NCBI GenBank assembly: GCA_003151935.1
Contig: PLYZ01000020.1
Coordinates: 1-39,123 of the forward strand
DNA from: Candidatus Dormiibacterota bacterium
Lineage (GTDB): Bacteria; Chloroflexota; Dormibacteria; Dormibacterales; Dormibacteraceae
DNA length: 39,123 nt
Direction: 5' to 3'
In this document: positions 7,185-14,578 of the stretch, in pieces
Numbering within the stretch: position 1 is the stretch's first letter
How the letters are laid out: each line of letters begins with the position of its first letter
Translations under genes and position numbers: made by a program
The notes under the pieces: model-generated
Database searches by the model: none
The model's input: only the letters and a program-made list of their open reading frames with translations
Told to the model about the DNA's origin: nothing

Positions 7185-8072
7185 ATGGAGCGAGAGAAGG
7201 CGAACCACGAGGTGCGGCGAATGAGCCGGCTGCTCGGTGTCTCCCCGAGTGGCTACTACGCCTGGCGGACCCGGCCGGAATGCCCGCGTAAGAAAGAAGA
7301 CGCGCGACTGCGCGCGCTCATCGCTGCCATTCACACGCGCTCGCGCGGCAATTACGGAATGCCGCGAATCTGGGACGAGCTCCGATACGACCACGACGTT
7401 CACTGCTCCGGCAAGAGGGTGCGCCGCCTGATGCACCAGCTGGGGATCAAAGGCACGCACCGGCGCCGCTATCGAAAGACCACCAAGCGCGACGCTTCTT
7501 TGGCCGTGGCGCCCGATCTCATGAACCGTGACTTCAGCGCGAACAAGCCAGATGAGAAGTATGTCGGTGACATCACCTACATCCGGACCTGGGAGGGTTG
7601 GCTCTACCTGGCCATCATCCTCGACGTCTTCTCTCGCCGCATTGTCGGGTGGGCCATGGGCACCACCCTCCACACCGAGCTGGTGGTCCAAGCCTTCGAG
7701 ATGGCGGTCCGCCGACGCCAGGCCCGGGGCGCCATCGCTCACTCCGATCAGGGCTGCCAGTACACCAGCCTGACCTACGGTCGGCGCATCCGCGAGGCGG
7801 GCCTGGTCCAGTCCATGGGCAGTCGCGGCGATTGCTTCGATAACGCGATGGCCGAGTCCTTCTTCGCCACCCTCGAGTGCGAGCTGCTCGACCGCCAGAC
7901 CTTCCACATTCGAGCCCAAGCACGCATGGAGGTCTTCGACTTCATCGAGGGCTACTACAACACCGAGCGCCGCCACTCCTCGCTCAGCCTGCCCGGCCTC
8001 GGCATGCAATCGCCAGCCAAGTTCGAACTCCAATGGTTGAAGGCTCGGGAAGCGGAGCGGGTTACGAAATGA
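7185..8072 (+). CDS. IS3-family transposase OrfB (DDE integrase core)
   Basis: The protein has 295 residues. A HTH_21 region (SRLLGVSPSGYYAW, then YGMPRIWDELR) is followed by an rve integrase core. The catalytic triad is D129 (GDITYI), D188 (HSDQGCQY) and E224 (AESFFATL), with the D-35-E spacing of IS3. The C-terminal YYNTERRHSSL motif is intact. The frame is open upstream to the A7 slip site, so the active enzyme is probably OrfAB made by -1 frameshifting. The element looks functionally intact. Confidence 0.95.
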   Translation: MEREKANHEVRRMSRLLGVSPSGYYAWRTRPECPRKKEDARLRALIAAIHTRSRGNYGMPRIWDELRYDHDVHCSGKRVRRLMHQLGIKGTHRRRYRKTTKRDASLAVAPDLMNRDFSANKPDEKYVGDITYIRTWEGWLYLAIILDVFSRRIVGWAMGTTLHTELVVQAFEMAVRRRQARGAIAHSDQGCQYTSLTYGRRIREAGLVQSMGSRGDCFDNAMAESFFATLECELLDRQTFHIRAQARMEVFDFIEGYYNTERRHSSLSLPGLGMQSPAKFELQWLKAREAERVTK

Positions 8073-8091
8073 ATACGATTCGTAACACGCA

Positions 8092-8295
8092 GTGGTCTGC
8101 ATCATCTGCGGCCGGCCGATCCAGCGATCAGGGCAGGGACGTCGTCGCCTCTACTGCTCGAACCTCTGCCGCCAACGCGCCTGCCGGCAGCGTGACGAAG
8201 CAAGAATGTGGCGCGCCACCAATCCGAACCTCGACGACCTCGTCGACGTCACTACCATTCTCAACGCGGCTCTCAAGCCGCAACGCAGGAGGTGA
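8092..8295 (+). CDS. Small Cys-rich (zinc-finger-like) passenger protein of the IS
   Basis: The 67-residue frame starts with GTG at 8092, 19 nt after orfB, and ends before the right inverted repeat. The N-terminal half has CIICGRP ... YCSNLCRQRACRQR, a CxxC-CxxxC pattern followed by a basic helix, as in small treble-clef DNA-binding or transposon-associated proteins. The C-terminal half (LDDLVDVTTILNAAL) may be a helical interaction segment. IS3 elements normally carry only orfA and orfB, so this is an unusual third gene. It could be an accessory or an acquired cargo; function is unknown. Confidence 0.6.
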   Translation: MVCIICGRPIQRSGQGRRRLYCSNLCRQRACRQRDEARMWRATNPNLDDLVDVTTILNAALKPQRRR

Positions 8296-8322
8296 TGCGC
8301 AACACTGTCGCCGTCAACCCAT

Positions 8323-8350
8323 AGGGTGTCCACCAAAGCGGGTCAACTCC
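8323..8350 (-). repeat. IS3-family right inverted repeat
   Basis: The reverse complement reads GGAGTTGACCCGCTTTGG and continues TGGACACCCT, pairing with 6803-6830. Mismatches are confined to the central bases and one near the inner end. Confidence 0.85.
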
Positions 8351-8432
8351 AAGCCGCATCCTGGACTCTCTTGGGAGCGCGGTTGCTCTCAAGTGGGGTG
8401 GAGATCTCGCTATTGGAGGCGGGACCGCCTAC

Positions 8433-9068
8433 GTGTTCGCCAGCTTGACTACGGAGCGCTGGCAGATTCTCACTCCAGACATGATCCGGCGCGAGTTGCG
8501 GCTTCCCGGCGATCCGGTCAAACGACCAAAGTGGAAGGTCACCCTACAAATCCCTCAAGGAACATCTCTGTTCGGTCAGCCGAGGCCGCGCGATCCGTTT
8601 CTGTTCCTCGGCGAGATCGTTCCCACCCGCAACCATGGCAGTCAGTCACTTGGGCAGATCACGAGCGCCAGGTGGGACGACTATCTACTAAAGCCTCGTC
8701 TGCCTCGGCAAATGTGGGCTCAGCTGCGGTTTCGGTGCGTCTACATAGACGAGAGGATTGTGCCAATCGACAGCTGGGTTGGTGGCCGGGATCCGAATCG
8801 CTTTATCGAGACCATCGAGCGCCTTCGCGGGCGGCGGAGAGTCGTGGCCAAGGTTTACCGCCGTGGCGGAGGGACCCTTACTTACACCAAGCAACAAGGG
8901 ACGCGCTCCCTCCTCTACGAGAGCGGCGCGACGAGGCGGCGCGCCATCCTGCCGTATAAGAGTTGGCCCAAAGGAGCCGCTGCCGATGAGCAAACTGCAC
9001 TCGAGGCCTTGATGGTCTTCTGGTCGTATGGCACCTTCCTCCCGTCGATCCGTTGGCATAAGGGCTGA
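8433..9068 (+). CDS. Hypothetical protein, possibly 5'-truncated by the IS
   Basis: The frame of 211 residues starts with GTG at 8433 and belongs to no family I recognise. It is mostly soluble and rich in Arg and Trp, with a segment PRDPFLFLGEIVPTRNHG and a later RVVAKVYRRGGGTLTYTKQ stretch. The same frame remains open leftward with plausible coding sequence (LGSAVALKWGGDLAIGGG) up to the IS end at 8351, so the original N-terminus may have been removed by the insertion. No Shine-Dalgarno sequence is obvious at 8433. The next gene begins 10 bases after its stop. Confidence 0.5.
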   Translation: MFASLTTERWQILTPDMIRRELRLPGDPVKRPKWKVTLQIPQGTSLFGQPRPRDPFLFLGEIVPTRNHGSQSLGQITSARWDDYLLKPRLPRQMWAQLRFRCVYIDERIVPIDSWVGGRDPNRFIETIERLRGRRRVVAKVYRRGGGTLTYTKQQGTRSLLYESGATRRRAILPYKSWPKGAAADEQTALEALMVFWSYGTFLPSIRWHKG

Positions 9069-9078
9069 CGTTCTCGAA

Positions 9079-9753
9079 ATGCCAGACGATCTCGTCTTGC
9101 ACTTCCAGGGCCAGGACCGCCTTCTTGGGTCACCGGCGCGACTTGATCGCGCGATTCCCATCGTCGCCGGGGTCTTGGTGCTGGCTGTCGCCGTCCGGCT
9201 GCTGATCGGCGCTCGCGGGACAGGCGACCTAGCGGTGTTTGCGGCCGGCATGTCGGCGCTCGTCCTGGTGATGCTGGGTTACGCCCGGCTCCGGTTTGCA
9301 AACGCAGGCCTGTTCCTGGCGGACGGCCGGGTTGGCGTGATCGGGGCACTGGGCCGCCGGACTGGAGTCGATGCATCCCAGGTCGATCATCTCCAGCTGT
9401 GCACACTGACGCCAGCAAGCGGTCGCCCCTATGGATTACTTCTGTTCATCGACAGCTCGGACCGGGCCATCCTTCGACTCTCGTCTGCGGACCTGATTCC
9501 GGCAGAGGGGCTCGAGGAGCTGAGTCGAAAGGCGGGCGTCCGGTTGCTGGGATCCTGGCAAGACACTTACGCGCCGGCCGATCTCAACCGTCGCTTTCCC
9601 GGTTCTGTCGCCCGGGCGACCCAGGCTGGGAACAGTGTGCTTGCACACCCGTGGCGGACGCGCCTGATCACCTTTCGTTGTCACCGTGCTGGTGTTCGTG
9701 GGTTTGCTGATCGCTTTGCTCGTTCGGTCCGGACGGTGAGTAGGCCGGGCTAG
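9079..9753 (+). CDS. PH-like-domain membrane protein with C-terminal frameshift
   Basis: The ATG at 9079 starts a protein with two early helices (AIPIVAGVLVLAVAVRLLIG and DLAVFAAGMSALVLVMLGYA). A beta-rich region (FLADGRVGVIGALGRRTGVDASQVDHLQL) follows, resembling the bacterial PH domains of YdbS/YdbT-type proteins. Near 9676 one extra C shifts the frame. In frame 2 the sequence would continue VVTVLVFVGLLIALLVRSGR and stop at 9739, a clear transmembrane helix. The actual frame instead reads an Arg-rich tail to 9753. This is a recent frameshift or a sequencing error. Function is unknown. Confidence 0.6.
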   Translation: MPDDLVLHFQGQDRLLGSPARLDRAIPIVAGVLVLAVAVRLLIGARGTGDLAVFAAGMSALVLVMLGYARLRFANAGLFLADGRVGVIGALGRRTGVDASQVDHLQLCTLTPASGRPYGLLLFIDSSDRAILRLSSADLIPAEGLEELSRKAGVRLLGSWQDTYAPADLNRRFPGSVARATQAGNSVLAHPWRTRLITFRCHRAGVRGFADRFARSVRTVSRPG

Positions 9754-10136
9754 TCGCACGCAGCGCTCATATAGCAGCCAAGTCGGGAAAGGTCGGGAAA
9801 AGTCGGGATCGGTTGGTGGTGCATCAACCGACGTTGGAATCGTCACCAGCTGAGAAGTGCCTGCCCTCACGGAGGCCACGAGCCCGTTCTTCCCAGCCGG
9901 TCTGGACTCGCCACGATCGCTGGGTGCCCCGTATTTCCTTAAGGTGTACGGACGCCAGCCTCATCCCCAAGCGTTTTCGGGTCCGTCCGGGTGGGCCCCG
10001 GCAGGATCATCTTCACTCGCACCGGGTCAGGCCCTCAGCCCCATACATGCATCGTCAACGGGAAGACCTGGTCAGCGGTTACAGCTGACGCGTCGACGGC
10101 TCGGGCCCACCTTCAGGTGGTCGTAAGGGAGGAAAT
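9754..10136. other. Gene-free region with short repeats upstream of the FKBP gene
   Basis: No convincing gene is present. The stretch has three tandem GTCGGGA units (9782-9808), a copy of the ATCAACCGA...TTGGAAT motif (9820-9842) and the left inverted-repeat blocks (9922-9953 and 9976-9994). The FKBP ribosome-binding site AAGGGAGG is at 10126-10132. Confidence 0.5.
9922..9994 (+). repeat. Left inverted repeat (copy A) flanking the FKBP gene
   Basis: Block 1 (9922-9953, GGGTGCCCCGTATTTCCTTA followed by AGGTGTACGGAC) and block 2 (9976-9994, TTCGGGTCCGTCCGGGTGG) both recur in inverted orientation at 11183-11152 and 11088-11070. Block 1 differs at 3 of 32 positions; block 2 is identical. Spacing between the blocks is 22 nt here and 63 nt in the right copy. 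Confidence 0.75.
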
Positions 10137-11003
10137 TTGACGTCAGACGTCTATGGTGTGGGCGTCTTGTGGCGCGCAGTCGGGGCGGTACTCCTGGTCC
10201 TCTGCGGCGCATCTGGGATCCCGTTCGGGGCCTGGGTGATTGCCAAATCCAGGCTGCCCTCCTGGATGAAAGGCATTTGGAAATGGCCGCTCGGAAACAA
10301 CATCTCACCCGAAGTCGCGAATCTTCAGGGGTGGGCGAGCGCACTGGTAGGCGCTGGTTCGCTCGTCCTCCTGATACCGCTACTTCTTCTCCCAACACGG
10401 GACGCCGTCTCGCGGGTTGGACTGGTGGTCGCCGTGCTCTTTGTGCTCGTCGGCCTGGTGGCCTACGTCCGTAGCATTGTCGTTTCGTACAGGTCCACAG
10501 CTGAACCCGCTGACTCAACGCCAACACTCATCATGCCGAGGCAGACTCAGCTGACGGTTGGTTTGGTAGCAGGTCTTGCGGCCGGCGCGCTACTTGCCGC
10601 ATCGGTTGTCGACGCGTTCCCAGGACCCAGCGACACGAGTGGCGGAGCAGTCACGTCGCAAGCGAATGGCCTGCACTGGACAGACGTCAAGGTCGGATCC
10701 GGAGCTGCCACTGCAGATGGAAAGCTGCTCACCGTTCGCTACACGCTATGGCTTGGCGACGGGACTCGCATCGATTCGAGCGCAGACCATGACCAGCCTT
10801 TCACCTTCACCTTGGGAAAGGGCGAGGTGATCAAGGGACTGGACGAAGGTGTGGTTGGAATGCGCGTTGGCGGCATCCGATGGCTGACCGTCCCACCAGA
10901 TCTCGCATACGGCGCCGGCGGGGAGACCAATCCCAGTGGGCCGAGCATCCCGCCGAACTCGACTTTGATCTTTGTAATCGAGCTGCTCTCAGTGAGCACG
11001 TGA
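10137..11003 (+). CDS. Membrane-anchored FKBP-type peptidyl-prolyl cis-trans isomerase
   Basis: The start is TTG at 10137 with AAGGGAGG 4 nt upstream. The first half has four membrane helices: VGAVLLVLCGASGIPFGAWVI, ALVGAGSLVLLIPLLLLP, VGLVVAVLFVLVGLVAYV and LTVGLVAGLAAGALLAASVV. The last 110 residues are an FKBP domain: VKVGSG, LTVRYTLWLGDGTRIDSS, FTFTLGKGEVIKGLDEGVVGM, GGIRWLTVPPDLAYG and STLIFVIELLSV. The active-site residues usual in FKBPs (Tyr in VRYT, Asp in IDSS, Phe in FTF, VIKG, Tyr in AYG) are present. It likely folds exported proteins outside the membrane. Four helices are unusual; most bacterial FKBPs have one anchor or a lipoprotein signal. Confidence 0.88.
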   Translation: MTSDVYGVGVLWRAVGAVLLVLCGASGIPFGAWVIAKSRLPSWMKGIWKWPLGNNISPEVANLQGWASALVGAGSLVLLIPLLLLPTRDAVSRVGLVVAVLFVLVGLVAYVRSIVVSYRSTAEPADSTPTLIMPRQTQLTVGLVAGLAAGALLAASVVDAFPGPSDTSGGAVTSQANGLHWTDVKVGSGAATADGKLLTVRYTLWLGDGTRIDSSADHDQPFTFTLGKGEVIKGLDEGVVGMRVGGIRWLTVPPDLAYGAGGETNPSGPSIPPNSTLIFVIELLSVST

Positions 11004-11069
11004 CCGATCGAGTTCGTTCGAGGGGGCTCTTGGCCGCTCAGCTCGCCCATTAAGGCTCGACCTGTCACA

Positions 11070-11183
11070 CCACCCGGACGGACCCGAACCGCCTGCGGAT
11101 GATCAGAAATCGGCGGCTAGCTCGAGCTCTCGGGCAGCTGGGATAGTCCGAGTCCGTACACCTTAAGGAAATACAGGGCATCC
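11070..11183 (-). repeat. Right inverted repeat (copy B), abutting truncated cpaF
   Basis: The reverse complement carries block 1 at 11183-11152 and block 2 at 11088-11070, matching copy A. The outer end (11183) is immediately followed by codons GSICTLHAD of cpaF, so the repeat end marks the breakpoint. Confidence 0.75.
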
Positions 11184-11184
11184 G

Positions 11185-11583
11185 GGCTCCATTTGCACGC
11201 TGCACGCTGACAGCCCACGCGAGACCCTGCCGCGATTGGTCCGGCTCGCGCTTCGCAACCCGCAAGCGCCGCGCTCCGAGGCTGTGCTTGCAGAGGTCGT
11301 GAACACCGTTGACCTTGTTCTGCACGCCGCGATCGTTCGGGGCGGCGCCAACCGCTCGCAAAGCGAGCCGACCTTGTCGGAAACCAGGAAACGAAAGCTG
11401 CTTTCGGTGAGCTGCGTCGCCGGTCTCGACGACGGGCGGCCGCTTTTGCAGGAGCTGGTCGCGCTGCGCCCGGACGGCCGCTGGCATCGGGTCGGCTCTC
11501 CCGCGGCGATGCCCGAACGCGTGTGGGCGAAGCTCGCCGACGTGAGCGATCCGTCGCGGCTGCTGGACGGCTTCGATGATTGA
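11185..11583 (+). pseudogene. CpaF/TadA-type pilus ATPase, 3' fragment
   Basis: The frame opens directly at the repeat border with GSICTLHADSPRETLPRL, the His-box region of CpaF/TadA secretion ATPases. It then reads VVNTVDLVLHAAIVRGG and RKLLSVSCVAGLDDGRPLL, which match the C-terminal beta strands of that family. The Walker A and B regions are missing, so no ATPase can be made from this locus. A TTG at 11236 is the only start-like codon. The stop overlaps tadB (ATG at 11576). Loss of cpaF would inactivate the Tad secretion apparatus unless another copy exists. Confidence 0.8.
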
Positions 11584-12454
11584 AACGGCGGCCGCCTTGA
11601 GCGCAGGACTCGGGGTGCTAGCCGCGATTCTCGCGGTGGGCGCGCCCGCGCCGGTCGTTCCGGCGTGGCTCTGGCGCCCACTTGCCAGGTGGTGGTCGCG
11701 ACAGCTCAGCCTTTCGGCAGGGACAGGCTGGGCGTGGCTCGACGGACCGACCCTGGTCGCCGGCGAGTGCTGTGCGGCGCTCGCGGCAGCCGTGACGGCG
11801 ACGGCGATGACAGGACTCGTAGTGCTGGCCGTTCCCGCTGCGGCCGGTGGCGCGTCAGCGGTTCGGGCCGTGGTGACGGCTCGTTTGCGGGCTCAACAGG
11901 TCATGCGCCAGGACGCGGTGCTGGAAGCGACGAGGATGCTGCGGCAGCTCCTGGAGACAGGGGCTCCGAGCGTGAACCAGGCGATTGCGGTGCTGGCCGA
12001 GCGCGGGCCCGTTCCTCTCAGGGGCGAGTTCCGCCTCATCGCCGCCAGGTCGATCGGCCGGAGACAGGCATGGAAGGAGGCGCGCGAGCGCATCGGCGAG
12101 CCGCTGTTCGACATGCTTGCCGCCGCGGTCCTTATCCAGCGTCCAGGCGGCGGCGAGCTGGTACCCCTATTCGCCGACCTCGAGTCGTCCGTCACGACCG
12201 CGCAGGAGGTTGAGCGTGAGGCCCGCGCGCTGCAGGCGCAGGCGCGCTCTGCGTCGACCATCATCGTTGCGCTGCCAATCGCATTCCTGTTGATTCTCTC
12301 CACCTTCCACTCGCCTTATCTCGACGCGTTCCACCAACCCACGGGGTCGGCGTTCCTCCTCGCGATGCTCGGTGTGATGGCTGCTGGTTACGCGTGGATG
12401 CGCCGGCTGCTGGAGCTGCCGGGCCTGCAGCGCGTGCGGTTGACCGATGCCTGA
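11576..12454 (+). CDS. tadB: Tad pilus assembly inner-membrane protein TadB
   Basis: This 292-residue protein has an N-terminal pair of hydrophobic segments, a cytosolic T2SSF domain (MLRQLLETGAPSVNQAI ... GGGELVPLFADLESSV) and two C-terminal helices (STIIVALPIAFLLILSTF and AFLLAMLGVMAAGYAW). TadB forms the inner-membrane platform with TadC, on which the CpaF/TadA ATPase acts to assemble Flp pili or secrete pseudopilins. The start ATG overlaps the cpaF remnant stop by 8 nt, and tadC overlaps its end by 8 nt, so the genes are one transcription unit. Confidence 0.85.
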   Translation: MIETAAALSAGLGVLAAILAVGAPAPVVPAWLWRPLARWWSRQLSLSAGTGWAWLDGPTLVAGECCAALAAAVTATAMTGLVVLAVPAAAGGASAVRAVVTARLRAQQVMRQDAVLEATRMLRQLLETGAPSVNQAIAVLAERGPVPLRGEFRLIAARSIGRRQAWKEARERIGEPLFDMLAAAVLIQRPGGGELVPLFADLESSVTTAQEVEREARALQAQARSASTIIVALPIAFLLILSTFHSPYLDAFHQPTGSAFLLAMLGVMAAGYAWMRRLLELPGLQRVRLTDA

Positions 12455-13253
12455 CCTATGGATAGTCGTAGCTTCGATCGGAGCAGGCGCGTTCTGTTCA
12501 GGCGCGGTGCTGGTGGCCGCGCACGAGCCGGCGGCCCCTGACCTCACATGGCTCAAGCAGCAGCAAAACAAAATCAGTGCCGCCGTGCCCGTAGGCCTCG
12601 TCCGCCGGCGGCTCGCTCGCGATCTGGAGCTTGCCGGCTGGCAGGAAACCCGAGAGCGCGTCGCAGTTTTGGCGATTGCGTTCGCGCTGTGCCTGGGCGC
12701 GCTTGGGGCCGCCGTCTCGGGCATCGTTGCGATGTGCGGATTCCTGAGCGGCTGCGTGGCATTCGCGGTCACGCTGAACGCGGCTGTCGAAAAGCGTCGC
12801 CGGCGCATGTCAGGGGAGCTGGTTCCTCTTCTGGAGCTCTTCACGCTGGAGTTGAGCGGCGGAGGCAGCGCGCTCGCAGCTCTGGGATCAGTGTGCGTCC
12901 AGGTCGAGAGCGAGCTTGCGATCGATCTTCGTCGCATGCTCATCGCGTCGCAGGTCGTCGGCTCGGCGTCTTTCGAGGCTCGGTTGATCGACTACGCCGA
13001 CCAGCACGAGATCGCCGCTCTGAGCAGCCTGGCCACGATCCTGGCCGCCAGCCGTGACTACGGCACCGCCGCCAGCCAGGGCGTCCGCGCCCTTGCGACC
13101 GATTTGCGACGCGCTCAGCGGCGCGAGCTGATCGCTCAGAGCAGGCGCGCGCTGAACCATGTGCTGCTGCCGGCGGCGGTCGCGGTACTGCTGCCGTTCC
13201 TTGGAGTCCTGATGTTCCCCGCGGTCTCTGTCCTTCAGAGAAGCCTCCGTTGA
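12447..13253 (+). CDS. tadC: Tad pilus assembly inner-membrane protein TadC
   Basis: This 268-residue protein starts with a membrane helix, then a pair around VAVLAIAFALCLGALGAAVSG. A T2SSF domain (LVPLLELFTLELSGGGSALAAL ... ALSSLATILAASRDYGTAASQGVRAL) follows, with a final helix LPAAVAVLLPFLGVLMFPAV. It pairs with TadB to form the platform of the Tad apparatus. The stop TGA overlaps the TTG start of the next gene (TTGA at 13250), so translation is coupled to the TadE-like genes downstream. Confidence 0.85.
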   Translation: MPDLWIVVASIGAGAFCSGAVLVAAHEPAAPDLTWLKQQQNKISAAVPVGLVRRRLARDLELAGWQETRERVAVLAIAFALCLGALGAAVSGIVAMCGFLSGCVAFAVTLNAAVEKRRRRMSGELVPLLELFTLELSGGGSALAALGSVCVQVESELAIDLRRMLIASQVVGSASFEARLIDYADQHEIAALSSLATILAASRDYGTAASQGVRALATDLRRAQRRELIAQSRRALNHVLLPAAVAVLLPFLGVLMFPAVSVLQRSLR

Positions 13254-13672
13254 GACTCGCTTGTCGGAAGCGCGGCGCGGCCATCATGGAGTTCGCCTTG
13301 GCGTGGCCGGTAGCGCTCCTGCTGGTGCTCGGCTCAGTCGAGCTCGCCGTGTGGGGGGAGGAGTCGTTTGCGGCGAGGTCGGCAGCGCTGGCGGGCGCCC
13401 GCGCCGCGTCGGTCGAGGGCTCGAGTCCTCGAGTCGCGGAAATCGTGACCATGCGTGTCCTTACGCCCAGCCTGGTCGGCGCGCGAGCCGGCGCCTGGTG
13501 TCCCGCAGAGGGCGGAGCGCGACCGCCGGTCTGGGTGTGCGCGACGGACCTTGGCTCGGCGATGCAGGTTGACGTCGGCGGCTCGGCGCCTGCACTCGTC
13601 CCCTTCGGACCACCAGAAGGCTTGCCTCTGAGCGCCCACGTGGTAATTCAGAAAGAGACGTTCAACCGATGA
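13250..13672 (+). CDS. TadE-like pseudopilin
   Basis: This 140-residue protein starts at TTG in a TTGA overlap with tadC. It begins with a short basic leader (RLACRKRG), then AAIMEFALAWPVALLLVLGSVELAVWG, the TadE pattern of a Gly/Ala cleavage site followed by a Glu at +5-like position and a hydrophobic helix. The remainder is a periplasmic/extracellular domain with two Cys residues (WCPAE and VCATD). TadE-type minor pilins are processed by a prepilin peptidase and help assemble the pilus. It is the first of three such genes in series. Confidence 0.75.
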   Translation: MRLACRKRGAAIMEFALAWPVALLLVLGSVELAVWGEESFAARSAALAGARAASVEGSSPRVAEIVTMRVLTPSLVGARAGAWCPAEGGARPPVWVCATDLGSAMQVDVGGSAPALVPFGPPEGLPLSAHVVIQKETFNR

Positions 13673-14064
13673 GTCGAGGCCAGTCGCTCGTCGAGCTGGC
13701 GCTCTGCGCGCCGGTTGTTCTTCTCTTGACGCTTGGCGCGGCCGCCGGTGTGCAAGTCGTGGATGCGCGGGCGGGCCTCGAAGCCGCGACACAGGCTGCC
13801 GCCGCCGAGGCCTCTCGCGCGCCAGATCCCGTAAGCGCCGAGAGCGAAGCTCAGGCCAGGTTCGCCTCGATGGCCGCCGGCTATCCACTCAGCTCCCCGC
13901 ACTTGAGCATCTCCGTTGGCAAGTTCAGCCGGACCGGTGAGGTCGAGGCAACGGCCTCGGGCACCGTCGACATCTCGTGGGCGGCGCCTGTCTTTCCCAG
14001 GCAGCTGACGCTTGTATCTCACGCCGCCGTCCCGCTCGAGTCGTGGCGAAGCCACCGGCCGTGA
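13669..14064 (+). CDS. TadE-like pseudopilin
   Basis: The protein has 131 residues. The start ATG overlaps the previous stop (ATGA). The N-terminus SRGQSLVELALCAPVVLLLTLGAAAGVQVV is the classical TadE motif (G-Q-S-L-V-E-L-A), with the conserved Glu in the pilin helix and a prepilin-type cleavage site after the Gly. A short globular region with many Ala and Ser residues follows, with no Cys. It is cotranscribed with its neighbours and probably serves as a minor pilin of the same apparatus. Confidence 0.78.
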   Translation: MSRGQSLVELALCAPVVLLLTLGAAAGVQVVDARAGLEAATQAAAAEASRAPDPVSAESEAQARFASMAAGYPLSSPHLSISVGKFSRTGEVEATASGTVDISWAAPVFPRQLTLVSHAAVPLESWRSHRP

Positions 14065-14483
14065 CCAATACCTCGAAAGAAGGCGGACAGGTGCTCGCGT
14101 TCTTCGCCCTCGTCCTTCCGGTCGTGCTGCTGCCGGTCGCGGCCTATGCCGTCGACGCCACGATCGTCGCCGGCCGCGAGGCCGGCCTACAGGCCGCGAC
14201 CGCGCAGGCCGCGGAGTCGGCGGCTCAGCAGCTGAACGCAGCCGCGCTCCGGTCAAGCGGGGCACTCACCCTCAACACCTCCGCGGTCAAGCTCGTCGCC
14301 AATCAGACGCTCGTCGATGAGGAGCCGGGCGCGACCGTTGACGCGTCCACAATCAGCGGCGTCGAGGTGGCGCTCGTCACAAGCGAGTCCGTGACGCTGC
14401 CTTTCAGCGTGTTCACTCGCACCGTCACAGTGCACGCAAGCGCGACGGCGCGGCTCGTGGCCGGCTACGACAATCCAGGTTAG
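14061..14483 (+). CDS. TadG/TadE-like Flp pilus-associated protein
   Basis: The GTG at 14061 forms a GTGA overlap with the preceding stop and is preferred over longer starts inside the upstream gene. The 140-residue product begins with KEGGQVLAFFALVLPVVLLPVAAYAVD, a Tad-like N-terminus (GGQ before a hydrophobic helix) similar to the Flp pilus-assembly TadE/G family. Ala-rich and Thr/Val-rich extracellular sequence follows. It is the last Tad gene of the run; a long inverted repeat and the convergent amidohydrolase follow. Confidence 0.72.
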   Translation: MTNTSKEGGQVLAFFALVLPVVLLPVAAYAVDATIVAGREAGLQAATAQAAESAAQQLNAAALRSSGALTLNTSAVKLVANQTLVDEEPGATVDASTISGVEVALVTSESVTLPFSVFTRTVTVHASATARLVAGYDNPG

Positions 14484-14491
14484 AGAACTTT

Positions 14492-14555
14492 GATGCCCGC
14501 GCGTGCCGGCTCCCGCGCGCTTAGTGCCGTCAGCAAACCCGCAATCGCGGGCATC
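14492..14555. terminator. Inverted repeat between convergent genes
   Basis: GATGCCCGCG (14492-14501) and CGCGGGCATC (14546-14555) are perfect inverted arms separated by 44 nt. A nested AACCCGC/GCGGGTT pair overlaps the right arm. There is no T-tract. It lies between convergent tad and amidohydrolase genes and may end transcription from one or both sides. Confidence 0.35.
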
Positions 14556-14578
14556 GGCGGGTTCCGGCCCCAAACGGT

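Larger units (their letters stand above)
6802..8351 (+). mobile_element. IS3-family insertion sequence with passenger gene
   Basis: The 1550-bp element is bounded by TGGAGTTGACCC at the left and its complement GGGTCAACTCCA at the right, with the TG...CA ends typical of IS3. It contains orfA (6868-7170), a slippery A7, orfB (7185-8072) and a third small gene (8092-8295) before the right end. All genes point rightward. The immediate flanks (TAG on the left, AGC on the right) do not show an obvious 3-4 bp target duplication. Confidence 0.9.

Noticed and set aside
7877-8959. Long open frame through the IS end and beyond
   Set aside because: Low-complexity Arg/Ser translation in a frame other than orfB, the passenger and the 8433 gene; shadow frame.
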